Positions 37,289 through 45,549 of a DNA stretch of 64,000 bases are shown piece after piece. The stretch is taken from assembly GCA_947488905.1 (NCBI GenBank), contig CANLBJ010000010.1, positions 1-64,000 of the forward strand, in the 5' to 3' direction. Within the stretch, counting starts at the first letter, position 1. Every line of letters starts with the position of its first letter. Both the position numbers and the translations under genes were made by a program. Origin of the DNA: Ulvibacter algarum (GTDB lineage Bacteria > Bacteroidota > Bacteroidia > Flavobacteriales > Flavobacteriaceae). Under the pieces are notes generated by a model. That model was not told the origin of the DNA. It ran no database searches and saw only the letters and a list, made by a program, of their open reading frames with translations.

Positions 37289-37909
37289 ATGAAAAAAGGA
37301 GCATTAGGCTGCGGTATAGCAGCAATTGTAGGAATAGCCATTGTAGTCATAATTGGCTTTATGGTTGGACCAAAATTTTACAATACCGCTATAGATTTAC
37401 AAGAGAACGCAACAGCACAATGGGCAAATGTAGAAAGCTCTTACCAACGTAGAGCAGATCTTATTCCTAATATTGTAAACACAGCAAAAGGGTATGCAGA
37501 GTTTGAACAATCTACAATGATTAAGGTAATAGAAGCTAGAAGTAAAGCAACCTCTATCACTATAGACCCATCAAATATAACGCCTGCTCAATTAAAACAA
37601 TTTCAGCAAGCACAAGAAGGTTTATCTTCTGCTCTATCTAGACTACTTGCCGTATTTGAACGCTATCCAGATTTAAAAGCTAATGAGAACTTTAAAGAAC
37701 TTATTAATGAACTTGAGCGTACAGAAAACCGCATAAATGTTGAGCGTAATCGCTTTAACGAATCTGTAAAACCTTTTAATAAGCACCTTAAAACATTCCC
37801 TAATAACATTATCAATAATTTTATAGGGAAATTTGAAGAGATGGGATACTTTGAGGCAGATGCAGGATCTGAGAATGCTCCCGAAGTTGAATTTGACTTT
37901 GGTAGTTAA
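37289..37909 (+). CDS. LemA family protein
   Basis: A 206-residue LemA protein: an N-terminal transmembrane helix (about residues 7-28, GIAAIVGIAIVVIIGFMVG) and then a helical bundle with the signature NATAQWANVESSYQRRADLIPNIV, as in family members. LemA proteins are often next to TPM-domain proteins, as here. Function is poorly defined; envelope or stress roles have been suggested. An acidic tail ends the protein. Confidence 0.92.
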   Translation: MKKGALGCGIAAIVGIAIVVIIGFMVGPKFYNTAIDLQENATAQWANVESSYQRRADLIPNIVNTAKGYAEFEQSTMIKVIEARSKATSITIDPSNITPAQLKQFQQAQEGLSSALSRLLAVFERYPDLKANENFKELINELERTENRINVERNRFNESVKPFNKHLKTFPNNIINNFIGKFEEMGYFEADAGSENAPEVEFDFGS

Positions 37910-37934
37910 AAAACAAATAATAATTGCTAATTAT

Positions 37935-37980
37935 ATAATTTTAGAGATTAAGTAATCAAATACTTAATCTCTAAAATTAT
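37935..37980. repeat. Perfect 20-bp hairpin between lemA and the TPM gene
   Basis: ATAATTTTAGAGATTAAGTA (37935-37954) and its exact inverse complement (37961-37980) flank a six-base loop ATCAAA. There is no T tract and the two genes are in the same direction, 87 bp apart. It could tune mRNA stability or readthrough. Confidence 0.8.
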
Positions 37981-37996
37981 TACTGAAACATTCAAA

Positions 37997-38434
37997 ATGA
38001 GCAAAGTAGAAGACTTTTTAACTCGAGAGCAAGAAGCTAAGGTGGTTGAAGCCATTAGACAAGCAGAGCTAAACACAAGTGGTGAAATTCGTGTTCACCT
38101 AGAAGCCCACGCCTCGATAGATGTTTTTGAGCGTGCTGTGGAGGTTTTTGACTTTTTACATATGAACAATACTAAGCGAAGTAACGGTGTTTTAATATAT
38201 GTAGCAGTAGAAGATAGAGAGCTAGTTATTATGGGTGATAAAGGCATCAATGATGTTGTAGGACCTACCTTTTGGGAAAGCACAAAAAACACAATTATTG
38301 ACCACTTTAAAAATGGAGACACGAGCCAAGGCTTAATAGACGGAGTTATAAAAGCTGGCGAACAATTAAAAAAATATTTCCCTTACAAAAAAGGAGATAC
38401 AAATGAGCTACCAGATGATATCTCAATTGGCTAG
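37997..38434 (+). CDS. TPM domain protein (short, cytosolic)
   Basis: A 145-residue protein starting MSKVEDFLTREQEAKVVEAI. It carries a TPM domain: IRVHLEAHA, VLIYVAVEDRELVIMGDKGI and the C-terminal IIDHFKNGDTSQGLIDGV segment. There is no signal peptide or membrane helix. It lies between lemA and a second TPM gene with an export signal, a common three-gene arrangement in Bacteroidota. TPM proteins have been linked to photosystem repair in plants and to acid phosphatase activity; the role here is unknown. Confidence 0.88.
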   Translation: MSKVEDFLTREQEAKVVEAIRQAELNTSGEIRVHLEAHASIDVFERAVEVFDFLHMNNTKRSNGVLIYVAVEDRELVIMGDKGINDVVGPTFWESTKNTIIDHFKNGDTSQGLIDGVIKAGEQLKKYFPYKKGDTNELPDDISIG

Positions 38435-38494
38435 TACAACAGAATTACAAACGTCAGTCTGACGTTAATAGCACATCGCAAAAATCAAATTTTC

Positions 38495-39310
38495 TTGAAT
38501 TTATATTTTAAACATATTCTACATATTTTAATTCTTGGACTTCTCTTTACAAGTTCGGGTCTTGCTCAATTTGATATTCCCCCTATACCAGAAAAACAAA
38601 CCTCTCTTTATGACTATGCACAACTTTTAAGTACTGGTCAAAAACAAGCCTTAGAACAAAAGCTAATTAGGTATGCAGACTCTACCTCAACACAGATAGT
38701 CGTAAGTATTATAGAATCTAGTAATGGCGAAGGCCTTGATATGCTAGGCGCAAAGTGGGGACAAAAATGGGGTATTGGGCAAGCAGGAGAAGACAATGGT
38801 ATTTTAATACTACTCGCCACAAAGGATCGCAAAATAGATATAAATACGGGTTATGGTATTGAATATAGAATCTCAGATAGAGATGCAGAACAAATTATTA
38901 ACCGGGTGATGATCCCAGAGTTTAAAAACGGTAATTTTTATGCCGGATTAGACAAAGGGAGTGATGCAATTTTTGCGGCTCTAAATGGAGAATTTAAGGA
39001 AGACCGCGACTTTAGCAATGATGGCGGTGGGTTTCCTATAGAGTTAATTGTATTTATCATTTTTATTATTCTGTTTATAGCACTTAGCGCAAAGAGAAAC
39101 AATGACAATGACAACAATAACAATGGAGGCAAGCGCAGAGGCACTAGTTTACTAGATGTTATCATATTATCTAACATGGGCCGAACAGGTGGTTTTGGTG
39201 GTGGTAGCGGAAGCGGAAGTTTTGGTGGAGGTTTTGGCGGTGGCGGAGGCTTCGGTGGTGGTTTTGGCGGCGGAGGCTTTGGCGGTGGTGGAGCATCTGG
39301 AGGCTGGTAA
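38495..39310 (+). CDS. TPM domain protein with export signal and Gly-rich tail
   Basis: A 271-residue protein. The signal peptide (FKHILHILILGLLFTSSGLA, cut near residue 24) is followed by a TPM domain (YDYAQLLSTGQKQALEQKL, GILILLATKDRKIDINTGYG, YAGLDKGSDAIFAAL), a transmembrane helix at about 185-202 and an extreme glycine/phenylalanine tail ending in GGASGGW. No ATG precedes the signal peptide in frame; the best start is TTG at 38495, though an ATT six bases upstream is possible. The tail is typical of YgcG-like TPM proteins. Confidence 0.88.
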   Translation: MNLYFKHILHILILGLLFTSSGLAQFDIPPIPEKQTSLYDYAQLLSTGQKQALEQKLIRYADSTSTQIVVSIIESSNGEGLDMLGAKWGQKWGIGQAGEDNGILILLATKDRKIDINTGYGIEYRISDRDAEQIINRVMIPEFKNGNFYAGLDKGSDAIFAALNGEFKEDRDFSNDGGGFPIELIVFIIFIILFIALSAKRNNDNDNNNNGGKRRGTSLLDVIILSNMGRTGGFGGGSGSGSFGGGFGGGGGFGGGFGGGGFGGGGASGGW

Positions 39311-39390
39311 TTTTTATATTATTTACACTATAAGCAGACCTGTATTCACAAAAACTCTATTGCATTAAAATCTAACTTCTAATTACCTAA

Positions 39391-39446
39391 TATAGCACAT
39401 AAAAAAAGCCGCAACATAAATGTTGCGGCTTTTTTTATGTGCTATA
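39391..39446. terminator. Bidirectional terminator between the TPM gene and dps
   Basis: A perfect 26-bp inverted repeat (39391-39416 and 39421-39446) around TAAA, with GC core GCCGCAACA/TGTTGCGGC flanked by A and T tracts on both sides. It serves both convergent genes. Confidence 0.93.
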
Positions 39447-39453
39447 ATTCTTG

Positions 39454-39933
39454 TTAATCATTAGCTACAAAAGCAGAATACATCCAGATTAATTTTTCTT
39501 GTTCACCTATGTAATCACTCATTAACGAGTTTGTACCTTCATCATCACTATCTGCAGAAAGTTGCAATAACTCTCTTTCTAGAGGGAGTAAAACCTCATA
39601 AGCTTCAAGAATTTTCTTAATAGCTTGAACCCCATCAGAAACATCCTTTACAGCCTTAATTTTTGAAATTTTTGCATAGTCTTCAAACGTATGCAATGGA
39701 GCTTGTCCTAGTGTAAGAATACGCTCTGCAATCTCATCAATTTTTAGTTGAGAGTCTGTATATAATTCTTCAAACTTTACGTGTAATTCAAAAAATTTAT
39801 CTCCTTTAATATTCCAGTGAAAACCACGAGAATTCATATAGAAGAATTGATAATTAGCAAGAAGCTCATTAAGCTTTTCACTAAGTAAAGTTACATCCTT
39901 GTTGTCTAAACCTATGTTGTTGTTCTTTTTCAT
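39454..39933 (-). CDS. dps: Dps family ferritin-like DNA-protection protein
   Basis: A 159-residue protein. Dps forms a dodecamer that oxidises and stores iron using peroxide and protects DNA. The ferroxidase signature is clear: FHWN at 38-41 with His39, His51 eleven residues later, and the IDEIAERI segment around 66-72. The lysine-rich N terminus (MKKNNN) is short. It stands alone between a strong bidirectional terminator and der. Confidence 0.92.
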   Translation of the reverse strand: MKKNNNIGLDNKDVTLLSEKLNELLANYQFFYMNSRGFHWNIKGDKFFELHVKFEELYTDSQLKIDEIAERILTLGQAPLHTFEDYAKISKIKAVKDVSDGVQAIKKILEAYEVLLPLERELLQLSADSDDEGTNSLMSDYIGEQEKLIWMYSAFVAND

Positions 39934-40006
39934 AATCTTTTCATTTTAGAATACAAAATTTAACAAAATTAAGGACAACACCAACAAGTTTAGAATACTT
40001 TAACGT

Positions 40007-41308
40007 CTACTTCTTTCTTATGTATATAGTTACAGGCACCCCTTTAAAGTCAAACTCCTCACGAAGCTTGTTCTCAAGAAAACGCTTATAGGCTTCTTTT
40101 ACATATTGAGGTAAATTTGCAAAAAATGCAAATGCTGGATATGGCGTTGGCAACTGTGTGATATATTTAATCTTAATGTATTTTGCTTTATAAGCTGGCG
40201 GAGGGTAACGCTCTATAATAGGCAACATCTTGTCATTTAAAACACTTGTCTTAATACGTTTGCTACGGTTTTGATACACCTCTACAGCAGTCTCAATAGC
40301 TTTATAAATACGTTGTTTATTCAACACAGACATAAAAACAATAGGCACATCTACCCATGGTTCACATTGCTGACGAATATGCTTTTCAAACTCTTTTACA
40401 GACTCATTATCCTTCTCTACTAAATCCCATTTATTAGCCAAGATCACAACCCCTTTATTATTACGGTGTGCTAACCAAAAAATGCTTTGTACCTGTCCAT
40501 CAAAACCACGAGTGGCATCAAAAACTAAGATAATCACATCACTATGTTCTATAGCTCTTACACTACGCATTACAGAATAAAACTCAAGATCTTCTTTCAC
40601 TTTCGCTTTTCTTCTAATCCCTGCAGTATCTACTAGATTAAACTCAAAGCCAAAACGATTATAACGAGTATCAATACTATCTCTAGTGGTTCCAGCAATA
40701 TCTGTAACAATATATCTGTTCTCGCCAATAAGTGCATTAATAAAAGAAGACTTTCCTGCATTAGGACGACCTACCACAGCAAAACGTGGCAACACCTCTT
40801 CTTCTTTCTTGTCTTCTTCTGGTAAAGAAGCAACAAGATCATCTAGTAAGTCTCCAGTACCACTACCATTAATACTTGATAGCGTGTAATATTTTTCAAT
40901 ACCCATATTGTAGAATTCTACCGCGTCGTTTTGACGATTAGCAGCATCTACTTTATTGACAGCTAAGAAAAAAGGTTTTTGACTTTTCCGAAGTAATTTT
41001 AATACATCTTCATCCATTCCCGTCACTCCATCTTCTACACTCACCATAAAAATAATGGCATCTGCCTCATCTATGGCTAGCTCCACTTGTTTATCGATTT
41101 CTGCTTCAAAAACATCATCACTTCCTTTCACATAACCCCCTGTGTCTATCAACGAAAACTCTCTTCCGTTCCAGTCACTTTTTCCGTAATGGCGGTCACG
41201 CGTAACCCCACTCACAGCATCTACAATCGCCTCACGACGTTGTATCATTCGATTAAAAAACGTGCTTTTCCCTACATTAGGACGCCCCACAATGGCAACA
41301 ATACTCAT
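40007..41308 (-). CDS. der: Ribosome biogenesis GTPase Der (EngA)
   Basis: An essential tandem GTPase for 50S subunit assembly. Starting at the ATG at 41308 it has 434 residues: first G domain with GRPNVGKS at about 8-15, second with GRPNAGKS near 180, NKVD and NKWD motifs, and a C-terminal KH-like domain rich in basic residues ending VTIYIRKK. An upstream ATG at 41353 adds a non-homologous 15-residue leader, so I prefer 41308, where [14 protein letters not shown] begins as in homologues. Confidence 0.96.
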   Translation of the reverse strand: MSIVAIVGRPNVGKSTFFNRMIQRREAIVDAVSGVTRDRHYGKSDWNGREFSLIDTGGYVKGSDDVFEAEIDKQVELAIDEADAIIFMVSVEDGVTGMDEDVLKLLRKSQKPFFLAVNKVDAANRQNDAVEFYNMGIEKYYTLSSINGSGTGDLLDDLVASLPEEDKKEEEVLPRFAVVGRPNAGKSSFINALIGENRYIVTDIAGTTRDSIDTRYNRFGFEFNLVDTAGIRRKAKVKEDLEFYSVMRSVRAIEHSDVIILVFDATRGFDGQVQSIFWLAHRNNKGVVILANKWDLVEKDNESVKEFEKHIRQQCEPWVDVPIVFMSVLNKQRIYKAIETAVEVYQNRSKRIKTSVLNDKMLPIIERYPPPAYKAKYIKIKYITQLPTPYPAFAFFANLPQYVKEAYKRFLENKLREEFDFKGVPVTIYIRKK

Positions 41309-41549
41309 AGTCTTTACTTTAGCCTGCAAAAATAGTCTTATTTTATGGAGCATTTACCTTGTTTCTCATTATTGTTGCTTCTGAAATATTAAAAATTTAA
41401 ATATTGCTAAAAAAATCACTAAATCATCTCGTATCGTAGGGATGAACCTTGATTAGATTATCATATTTAAAATTTATTAATCTCATTATTTTCTACTAAT
41501 ACACTATTTAACTTAGAACTTTCAAAATTTACTGCGTACATTCGTGTTA

Positions 41550-41966
41550 ATGTTATCTAGAAAAACAAAATACGGAATCAAAGCACTTACCTTTCTTGCC
41601 CAACAAGATGGGAATGAGCCTACGCAGATTTCACATATAGCGACTTCAGAAAATATATCTCAAAAATTTTTAGAAAGCATTTTACTAACCCTTAGAAAAG
41701 CCGGAATTTTAGGTTCTAAAAAAGGAAAAGGTGGTGGTTATTATTTATTAAAAGAGGCAGACAATATAAAGATTGCTCATGTTTATAGAGTTCTTGAAGG
41801 GCCTATTGCTATGATGCCTTGTGTAAGCCTTAACTTTTATGAGAAATGTGACGACTGTCCAGATGAAGACGCTTGTAGTGTTCATAATCTAATGATTCAA
41901 GTTCGTGATAGCACGTTAAACATTCTTGAAAACACAACACTCACAGACATAATTTCTGAACAATAA
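41550..41966 (+). CDS. Rrf2 family transcriptional regulator with Fe-S-type cysteines
   Basis: A 138-residue winged-helix regulator (LSRKTKYGIKALTFLAQQ, SENISQKFLESILLTLRKAG, GKGGGYYLLKEA). Four cysteines at 91, 100, 103 and 109 (CVSLNFYEKCDDCPDEDAC) could hold an iron-sulfur cluster, as in IscR-like sensors, or sense sulfur status as in CysR/CymR relatives. It lies directly upstream of cysH, with a promoter between, so control of sulfate assimilation is a reasonable inference. The ATG at 41550 is preferred to a GTG at 41544. Confidence 0.88.
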   Translation: MLSRKTKYGIKALTFLAQQDGNEPTQISHIATSENISQKFLESILLTLRKAGILGSKKGKGGGYYLLKEADNIKIAHVYRVLEGPIAMMPCVSLNFYEKCDDCPDEDACSVHNLMIQVRDSTLNILENTTLTDIISEQ

Positions 41967-41997
41967 CAACAACTCTATTTAAATCTAAATTTATTAG

Positions 41998-42005
41998 TAC
42001 CTTTG
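41998..42005 (+). promoter_or_regulatory. -7 box TACCTTTG of cysH
   Basis: TACCTTTG matches TAnnTTTG, 36 bp before the cysH ATG and 31 bp after the regulator gene. cysH can thus be transcribed separately from the Rrf2 gene. Confidence 0.55.
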
Positions 42006-42040
42006 CAAACTCTACTAATATACTAGGGTAATAAATTTTC

Positions 42041-42664
42041 ATGGTAACAATAAATAATATTGACGCAAAAAATCTCGAGCTAAGCAAGTTAAGCCCAGAA
42101 GAGATTATCTTGTTTGCATTACAAATTTCAGAAAAACCAATTTTAAGTACTAGTTTCGGAAAATACTCTGCTAGCATTATGTATGCAGCAACTAAAGTTA
42201 AAAAAGATATTTCTGTAATATGGTGCGATACTGGTTATAATACAGATGCTACCTACGAGCATGTAGCAAATTTGTCTTCAAGGTTTAATCTAAATCTTGA
42301 TGTGGTAACTCCAAAATTTACCACTGCCTTCATTAATAACAAATACGGCACCCCAGAATTTGACAACCCTAATCACGAAATTATTTCTAACCTAACTAAG
42401 GTGAACCCTTTTAAGGATGCAATAAACCGTATTAAGCCTGATGTTTGGTTTACAAACTTACGCAAAGAACAAAATCCATATAGAGAGTCATTAGATATTC
42501 TTTCTTTTTCTGAAGACGGGATTCTTAAAGTTGCTCCCTTCTTTTATTGGGACGAAGCTCAGTTACTATCCTATATGCACAAGAATGATTTAGCTATTCA
42601 CGTAGATTATTACGACCCTATAAAAGCTATGGAACATCGCGAGTGCGGTATTCACTTTGTTTAA
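42041..42664 (+). CDS. cysH: Phosphoadenosine phosphosulfate reductase-type protein
   Basis: Reduces activated sulfate (PAPS or APS) to sulfite in assimilation. The 207 residues show the PP-loop-like ILSTSFGKYSA segment, VIWCDTGYNTDATYEH, WFTNLRKEQNPYR, and the catalytic cysteine in the C-terminal HRECGIHFV. The paired cysteines that bind a [4Fe-4S] cluster in bacterial APS reductases are not present, so a PAPS-reductase-like chemistry is more likely. The protein is shorter than most CysH. It follows an Rrf2 regulator; no cysDN or cysI is in the window. Confidence 0.85.
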   Translation: MVTINNIDAKNLELSKLSPEEIILFALQISEKPILSTSFGKYSASIMYAATKVKKDISVIWCDTGYNTDATYEHVANLSSRFNLNLDVVTPKFTTAFINNKYGTPEFDNPNHEIISNLTKVNPFKDAINRIKPDVWFTNLRKEQNPYRESLDILSFSEDGILKVAPFFYWDEAQLLSYMHKNDLAIHVDYYDPIKAMEHRECGIHFV

Positions 42665-42684
42665 ACAGAGCAAATTAAAGGCCG

Positions 42685-42692
42685 TATATTTG
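42685..42692 (+). promoter_or_regulatory. -7 box TATATTTG abutting the dehydratase start
   Basis: TATATTTG ends four bases before the ATG at 42697. With normal spacing transcription would begin at or next to the start codon, suggesting a leaderless mRNA. Confidence 0.55.
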
Positions 42693-42696
42693 TGTT

Positions 42697-43641
42697 ATGG
42701 CTATCAACTATAAACTAGATTTAATTGACACTGTCGCACGAGTTAAACCTCACGTGCACCAAACTCCTGTTTTAACTTCGTCTCTCATTAACAAACTTAC
42801 GGGAGCTAGTTTACACTTTAAGTGTGAGAACTTTCAGAAAATGGGCGCTTTTAAAATGCGTGGTGCCGTTAATGCGATTATGCAATTAACAGATGCTCAA
42901 AAAAAAGCTGGCGTTGTAACACATTCTTCAGGTAATTTTGCGCAAGCCGTCTCTTTAGCAGCTCGCAATTTAGGTATCAAAGCATACATTGTGATGCCTT
43001 CTAATGCTCCAAAAGTAAAAATGGAAGCCGTAAAAAACTACGATGGCCAGATTATTATTTCTAAACCTACACTCGCCTCAAGAGAAGAAGAAGCAGAAAA
43101 AATTGTCCAAGAAAAAGGCGCAACTTTTATTCACCCTTCTAATAACTACAATGTTATTTTAGGACAAGGAACTGCTGCTTATGAGCTTTTAAAAAAACAT
43201 CCTAATCTTGATGTTATCACTACGCCAGTAGGTGGTGGTGGTTTAATTGCAGGCACTAGCATCGCAGGACAGTATTTTGGGATTAATTGCAAAACAATAG
43301 GTGCAGAACCAGCAACTATGGACGATGCAAAACGCTCATTAAAAGCTGGAAAAATTAAATTTAACGATGGCGGAACAACTGTTGCAGATGGACTGAGAAC
43401 ACATCTTGGTGATATCAATTTTCCAATAATTCAAGAATTTGTAGACGACATTTATCTTGCTGAAGAACAGCAAATAATTGACGCCATGAAGCTTATCTGG
43501 CAATATCTCAAAATTGTGGTAGAGCCTTCTAGCGCTGTCCCATTAGCAGCTATATTAGCAAACCCAGCATATTTCAAAAACAAAAAAGTGGGTGTTATTA
43601 TTTCTGGGGGCAATGTAGATCTTGAAAATTTGGCGTTTTAA
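42697..43641 (+). CDS. Threonine/serine dehydratase-like PLP enzyme (short form)
   Basis: A 314-residue fold II PLP protein. The PLP lysine is in FQKMGAFKMRGAVNA, the substrate loop is HSSGNFAQAVSLAARNLG, and the phosphate loop is TPVGGGGLIAGTS. It lacks the C-terminal ACT-like regulatory domain of biosynthetic IlvA, so it resembles catabolic threonine ammonia-lyase or serine racemase. Which of these applies cannot be decided from sequence. It has its own promoter box directly before the start codon. Confidence 0.9.
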   Translation: MAINYKLDLIDTVARVKPHVHQTPVLTSSLINKLTGASLHFKCENFQKMGAFKMRGAVNAIMQLTDAQKKAGVVTHSSGNFAQAVSLAARNLGIKAYIVMPSNAPKVKMEAVKNYDGQIIISKPTLASREEEAEKIVQEKGATFIHPSNNYNVILGQGTAAYELLKKHPNLDVITTPVGGGGLIAGTSIAGQYFGINCKTIGAEPATMDDAKRSLKAGKIKFNDGGTTVADGLRTHLGDINFPIIQEFVDDIYLAEEQQIIDAMKLIWQYLKIVVEPSSAVPLAAILANPAYFKNKKVGVIISGGNVDLENLAF

Positions 43642-43671
43642 ATTTACACAACTTTTAGATAAGTAAAAGTG

Positions 43672-43679
43672 TATTTTTG
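43672..43679 (+). promoter_or_regulatory. -7 box TATTTTTG before the methyltransferase gene
   Basis: TATTTTTG matches TAnnTTTG and ends five bases before the ATG at 43685, again suggesting a nearly leaderless transcript. Confidence 0.5.
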
Positions 43680-43684
43680 CAGCG

Positions 43685-44224
43685 ATGAAAAACAGAAAAC
43701 TTAAAAATAGTGAACTCGACCGCGTAGATGTTGACGGGTTTAAAGCGGCAGAAAAAACGCCACTTATTATCATTCTTGACAACATAAGGAGCTTAAATAA
43801 CATAGGCTCTGTGTTTAGAACTTCTGATGCTTTTTTGGTTGAAAAAATATATCTCTGCGGCATTACCGCAACACCACCACATAAAGACATACAAAAAACG
43901 GCCCTTGGCGCGACAGAAAGTGTTGCCTGGGAATATGTAGAAAGCACCGATCTACTTATTGATTCTTTAAAAAAAGACGGAGTAACTGTTTGTGCAATTG
44001 AACAGGCAGAGCATTCTGTTTCGCTAGAAAATTATGAAGTTACAGCAGATAAAAAATACGCAATAGTCTTTGGTAATGAAGTAAAAGGGGTGCAACAATC
44101 TATTGTTTCTGCTAGTGATGCTGTGATTGAGATCCCGCAATTTGGGACTAAGCATTCACTCAATATTTCTGTGAGTGTGGGTGTTGTAGTTTGGGACTTT
44201 TTTAAAAAGTTACAACTAAGCTAA
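43685..44224 (+). CDS. TrmH/SpoU family RNA 2'-O-methyltransferase
   Basis: A 179-residue SPOUT methyltransferase, SAM-dependent, acting on tRNA or rRNA ribose. Motif 1 is LDNIRSLNNIGSVFRTSDAF, motif 2 is IVFGNEVKGVQQ, and motif 3 is IPQFGTKHSLNISVSVGVVVWD. There is no N-terminal RNA-binding domain, so the target nucleotide cannot be assigned. The 3' end overlaps the convergent HPPK-kinase gene by 9 bp. Confidence 0.9.
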   Translation: MKNRKLKNSELDRVDVDGFKAAEKTPLIIILDNIRSLNNIGSVFRTSDAFLVEKIYLCGITATPPHKDIQKTALGATESVAWEYVESTDLLIDSLKKDGVTVCAIEQAEHSVSLENYEVTADKKYAIVFGNEVKGVQQSIVSASDAVIEIPQFGTKHSLNISVSVGVVVWDFFKKLQLS

Positions 44225-45343
44225 AATCTGTTTTACAATAGCCAGGTAATCTGCACGATTCTTCACAAAATCCATTTCTGAAATGTCAATTATTTTTACA
44301 TTATCAGTGTGTTGATTTTTTATAAATTCTAGATAACCATCATTAATTTTAGCTAAGTATTCTGCCTTGATGCTTTTCTCGTAGGTACGACCACGCTTTT
44401 TTATGTTTTCTAATAAACGCTCTGTGTTTTGATATAAATAGATATATACATCTGGCTTAGGCAGTTCTTTATGCATTAAAGAGAATAGTTTTTTATAAAG
44501 GCTAAACTCTTCTTCTTGCAATGTGATATTTGCAAATATTAAAGATTTGTACCCATCATAATCTGCAATCACTCTTTCTTTAAAAAGATCAAACTGTTTT
44601 ATATCTTCTAAAAGTTGCTGATATCTGTCTGCTAAAAATGACATTTCTAAAGGGAATGCATATCTAGATTGGTCTTCGTAAAACTTAGGTAAAAAAGGGT
44701 TGTCTTTAAATCTTTCTAGAATCAACTTTGCGTTAAAATCTGCAGAAAGCAAATGAGCAAGACTTGTTTTACCGGCACCAATATTACCTTCTATAGCAAT
44801 ATAATTAATGGCTTTAAAGTCAAAATCTTTGATAGGATTTCTTAACCATTTAGATTGTTTTGTGACTACACTTTCATCTTTTGTAGCGGCAAGAAGTTTT
44901 ACTACATTCTTTTCTAAACCAGGAATAATTAATGCGTTATTAATTTCGGCAAGGGGTTGTAATACAAATTTCCTGTTTGCTATTTGAGGATGGGGCACTT
45001 GTAATTTTGGCTTATCAATCACTTCATTGTTAAATAGCAATATATCTATATCAATCACACGTGAACTATAACCCTCTATTTCACTTCGTTCTCTACCTAG
45101 CTTTTTTTCAATATTTAATATTTCAGTAAGAAGCTTTGAAGAACTAAGATTAGTCTGCAATTGCACTACACAATTAAGAAAATCACCGCCTTCAAAACCT
45201 AATGCAGGCGTTTCATAAACCGCAGAGATTTTAATCACAGAACCTACTCGCTCAAAAAGCATTTGTACAGCAGATTGCATATGCTCAAAACGATTGCCTA
45301 GATTACTTCCGAGCCCTAAATATATGTTGTTAATTGGTTTAAT
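44216..45343 (-). CDS. folK: HPPK-deoxynucleoside kinase fusion, non-canonical start
   Basis: The N-terminal half is 6-hydroxymethyl-7,8-dihydropterin pyrophosphokinase of folate synthesis (YETPALGFEGGDFLN, LGRERSEIEGYSSRVIDIDI, VPHPQIANRKFVLQPL). The C-terminal half is a deoxynucleoside kinase with P-loop IEGNIGAGKTS, the ERF segment and a DRYQQ motif. The first ATG (45280) would cut off the essential HPPK N terminus IYLGLGSNLGNR, which is encoded in frame just upstream (45290-45325). From the in-frame stop at 45383-45385 to 45280 there is no ATG, GTG or TTG, so an AUU or AUA start is likely. I suggest ATT at 45343; this is uncertain. Confidence 0.85.
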   Translation of the reverse strand: MKPINNIYLGLGSNLGNRFEHMQSAVQMLFERVGSVIKISAVYETPALGFEGGDFLNCVVQLQTNLSSSKLLTEILNIEKKLGRERSEIEGYSSRVIDIDILLFNNEVIDKPKLQVPHPQIANRKFVLQPLAEINNALIIPGLEKNVVKLLAATKDESVVTKQSKWLRNPIKDFDFKAINYIAIEGNIGAGKTSLAHLLSADFNAKLILERFKDNPFLPKFYEDQSRYAFPLEMSFLADRYQQLLEDIKQFDLFKERVIADYDGYKSLIFANITLQEEEFSLYKKLFSLMHKELPKPDVYIYLYQNTERLLENIKKRGRTYEKSIKAEYLAKINDGYLEFIKNQHTDNVKIIDISEMDFVKNRADYLAIVKQILA

Positions 45344-45549
45344 AACTGTGTGATTTTTGATACTAATTATGGGTTTGCAATCTTAATACTAATTTAACTA
45401 AATCAAAACTCATGACGGTTATCTTTGTTCACAATTGAAAATAAAGGTCTACTTTTTGATAGATCACACACATATACAGAAACGAGGCCTTGATAGGTAG
45501 CGTCTTTATACTTAACAACATAGTTAATCATTAAATTAAAATTTCAGCA

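Noticed and set aside
38450-38466. 8-bp inverted repeat AACGTCAG-T-CTGACGTT as an operator
   Set aside because: It is short, single and lies between two genes likely cotranscribed; there is no second copy or adjacent promoter box to support a regulator site.
45375-45412. A short ATG frame (minus) upstream of the HPPK-kinase gene as its true start
   Set aside because: The ATG at about 45412 is in another frame and stops before the HPPK motif, so it cannot supply the missing start without a frameshift.
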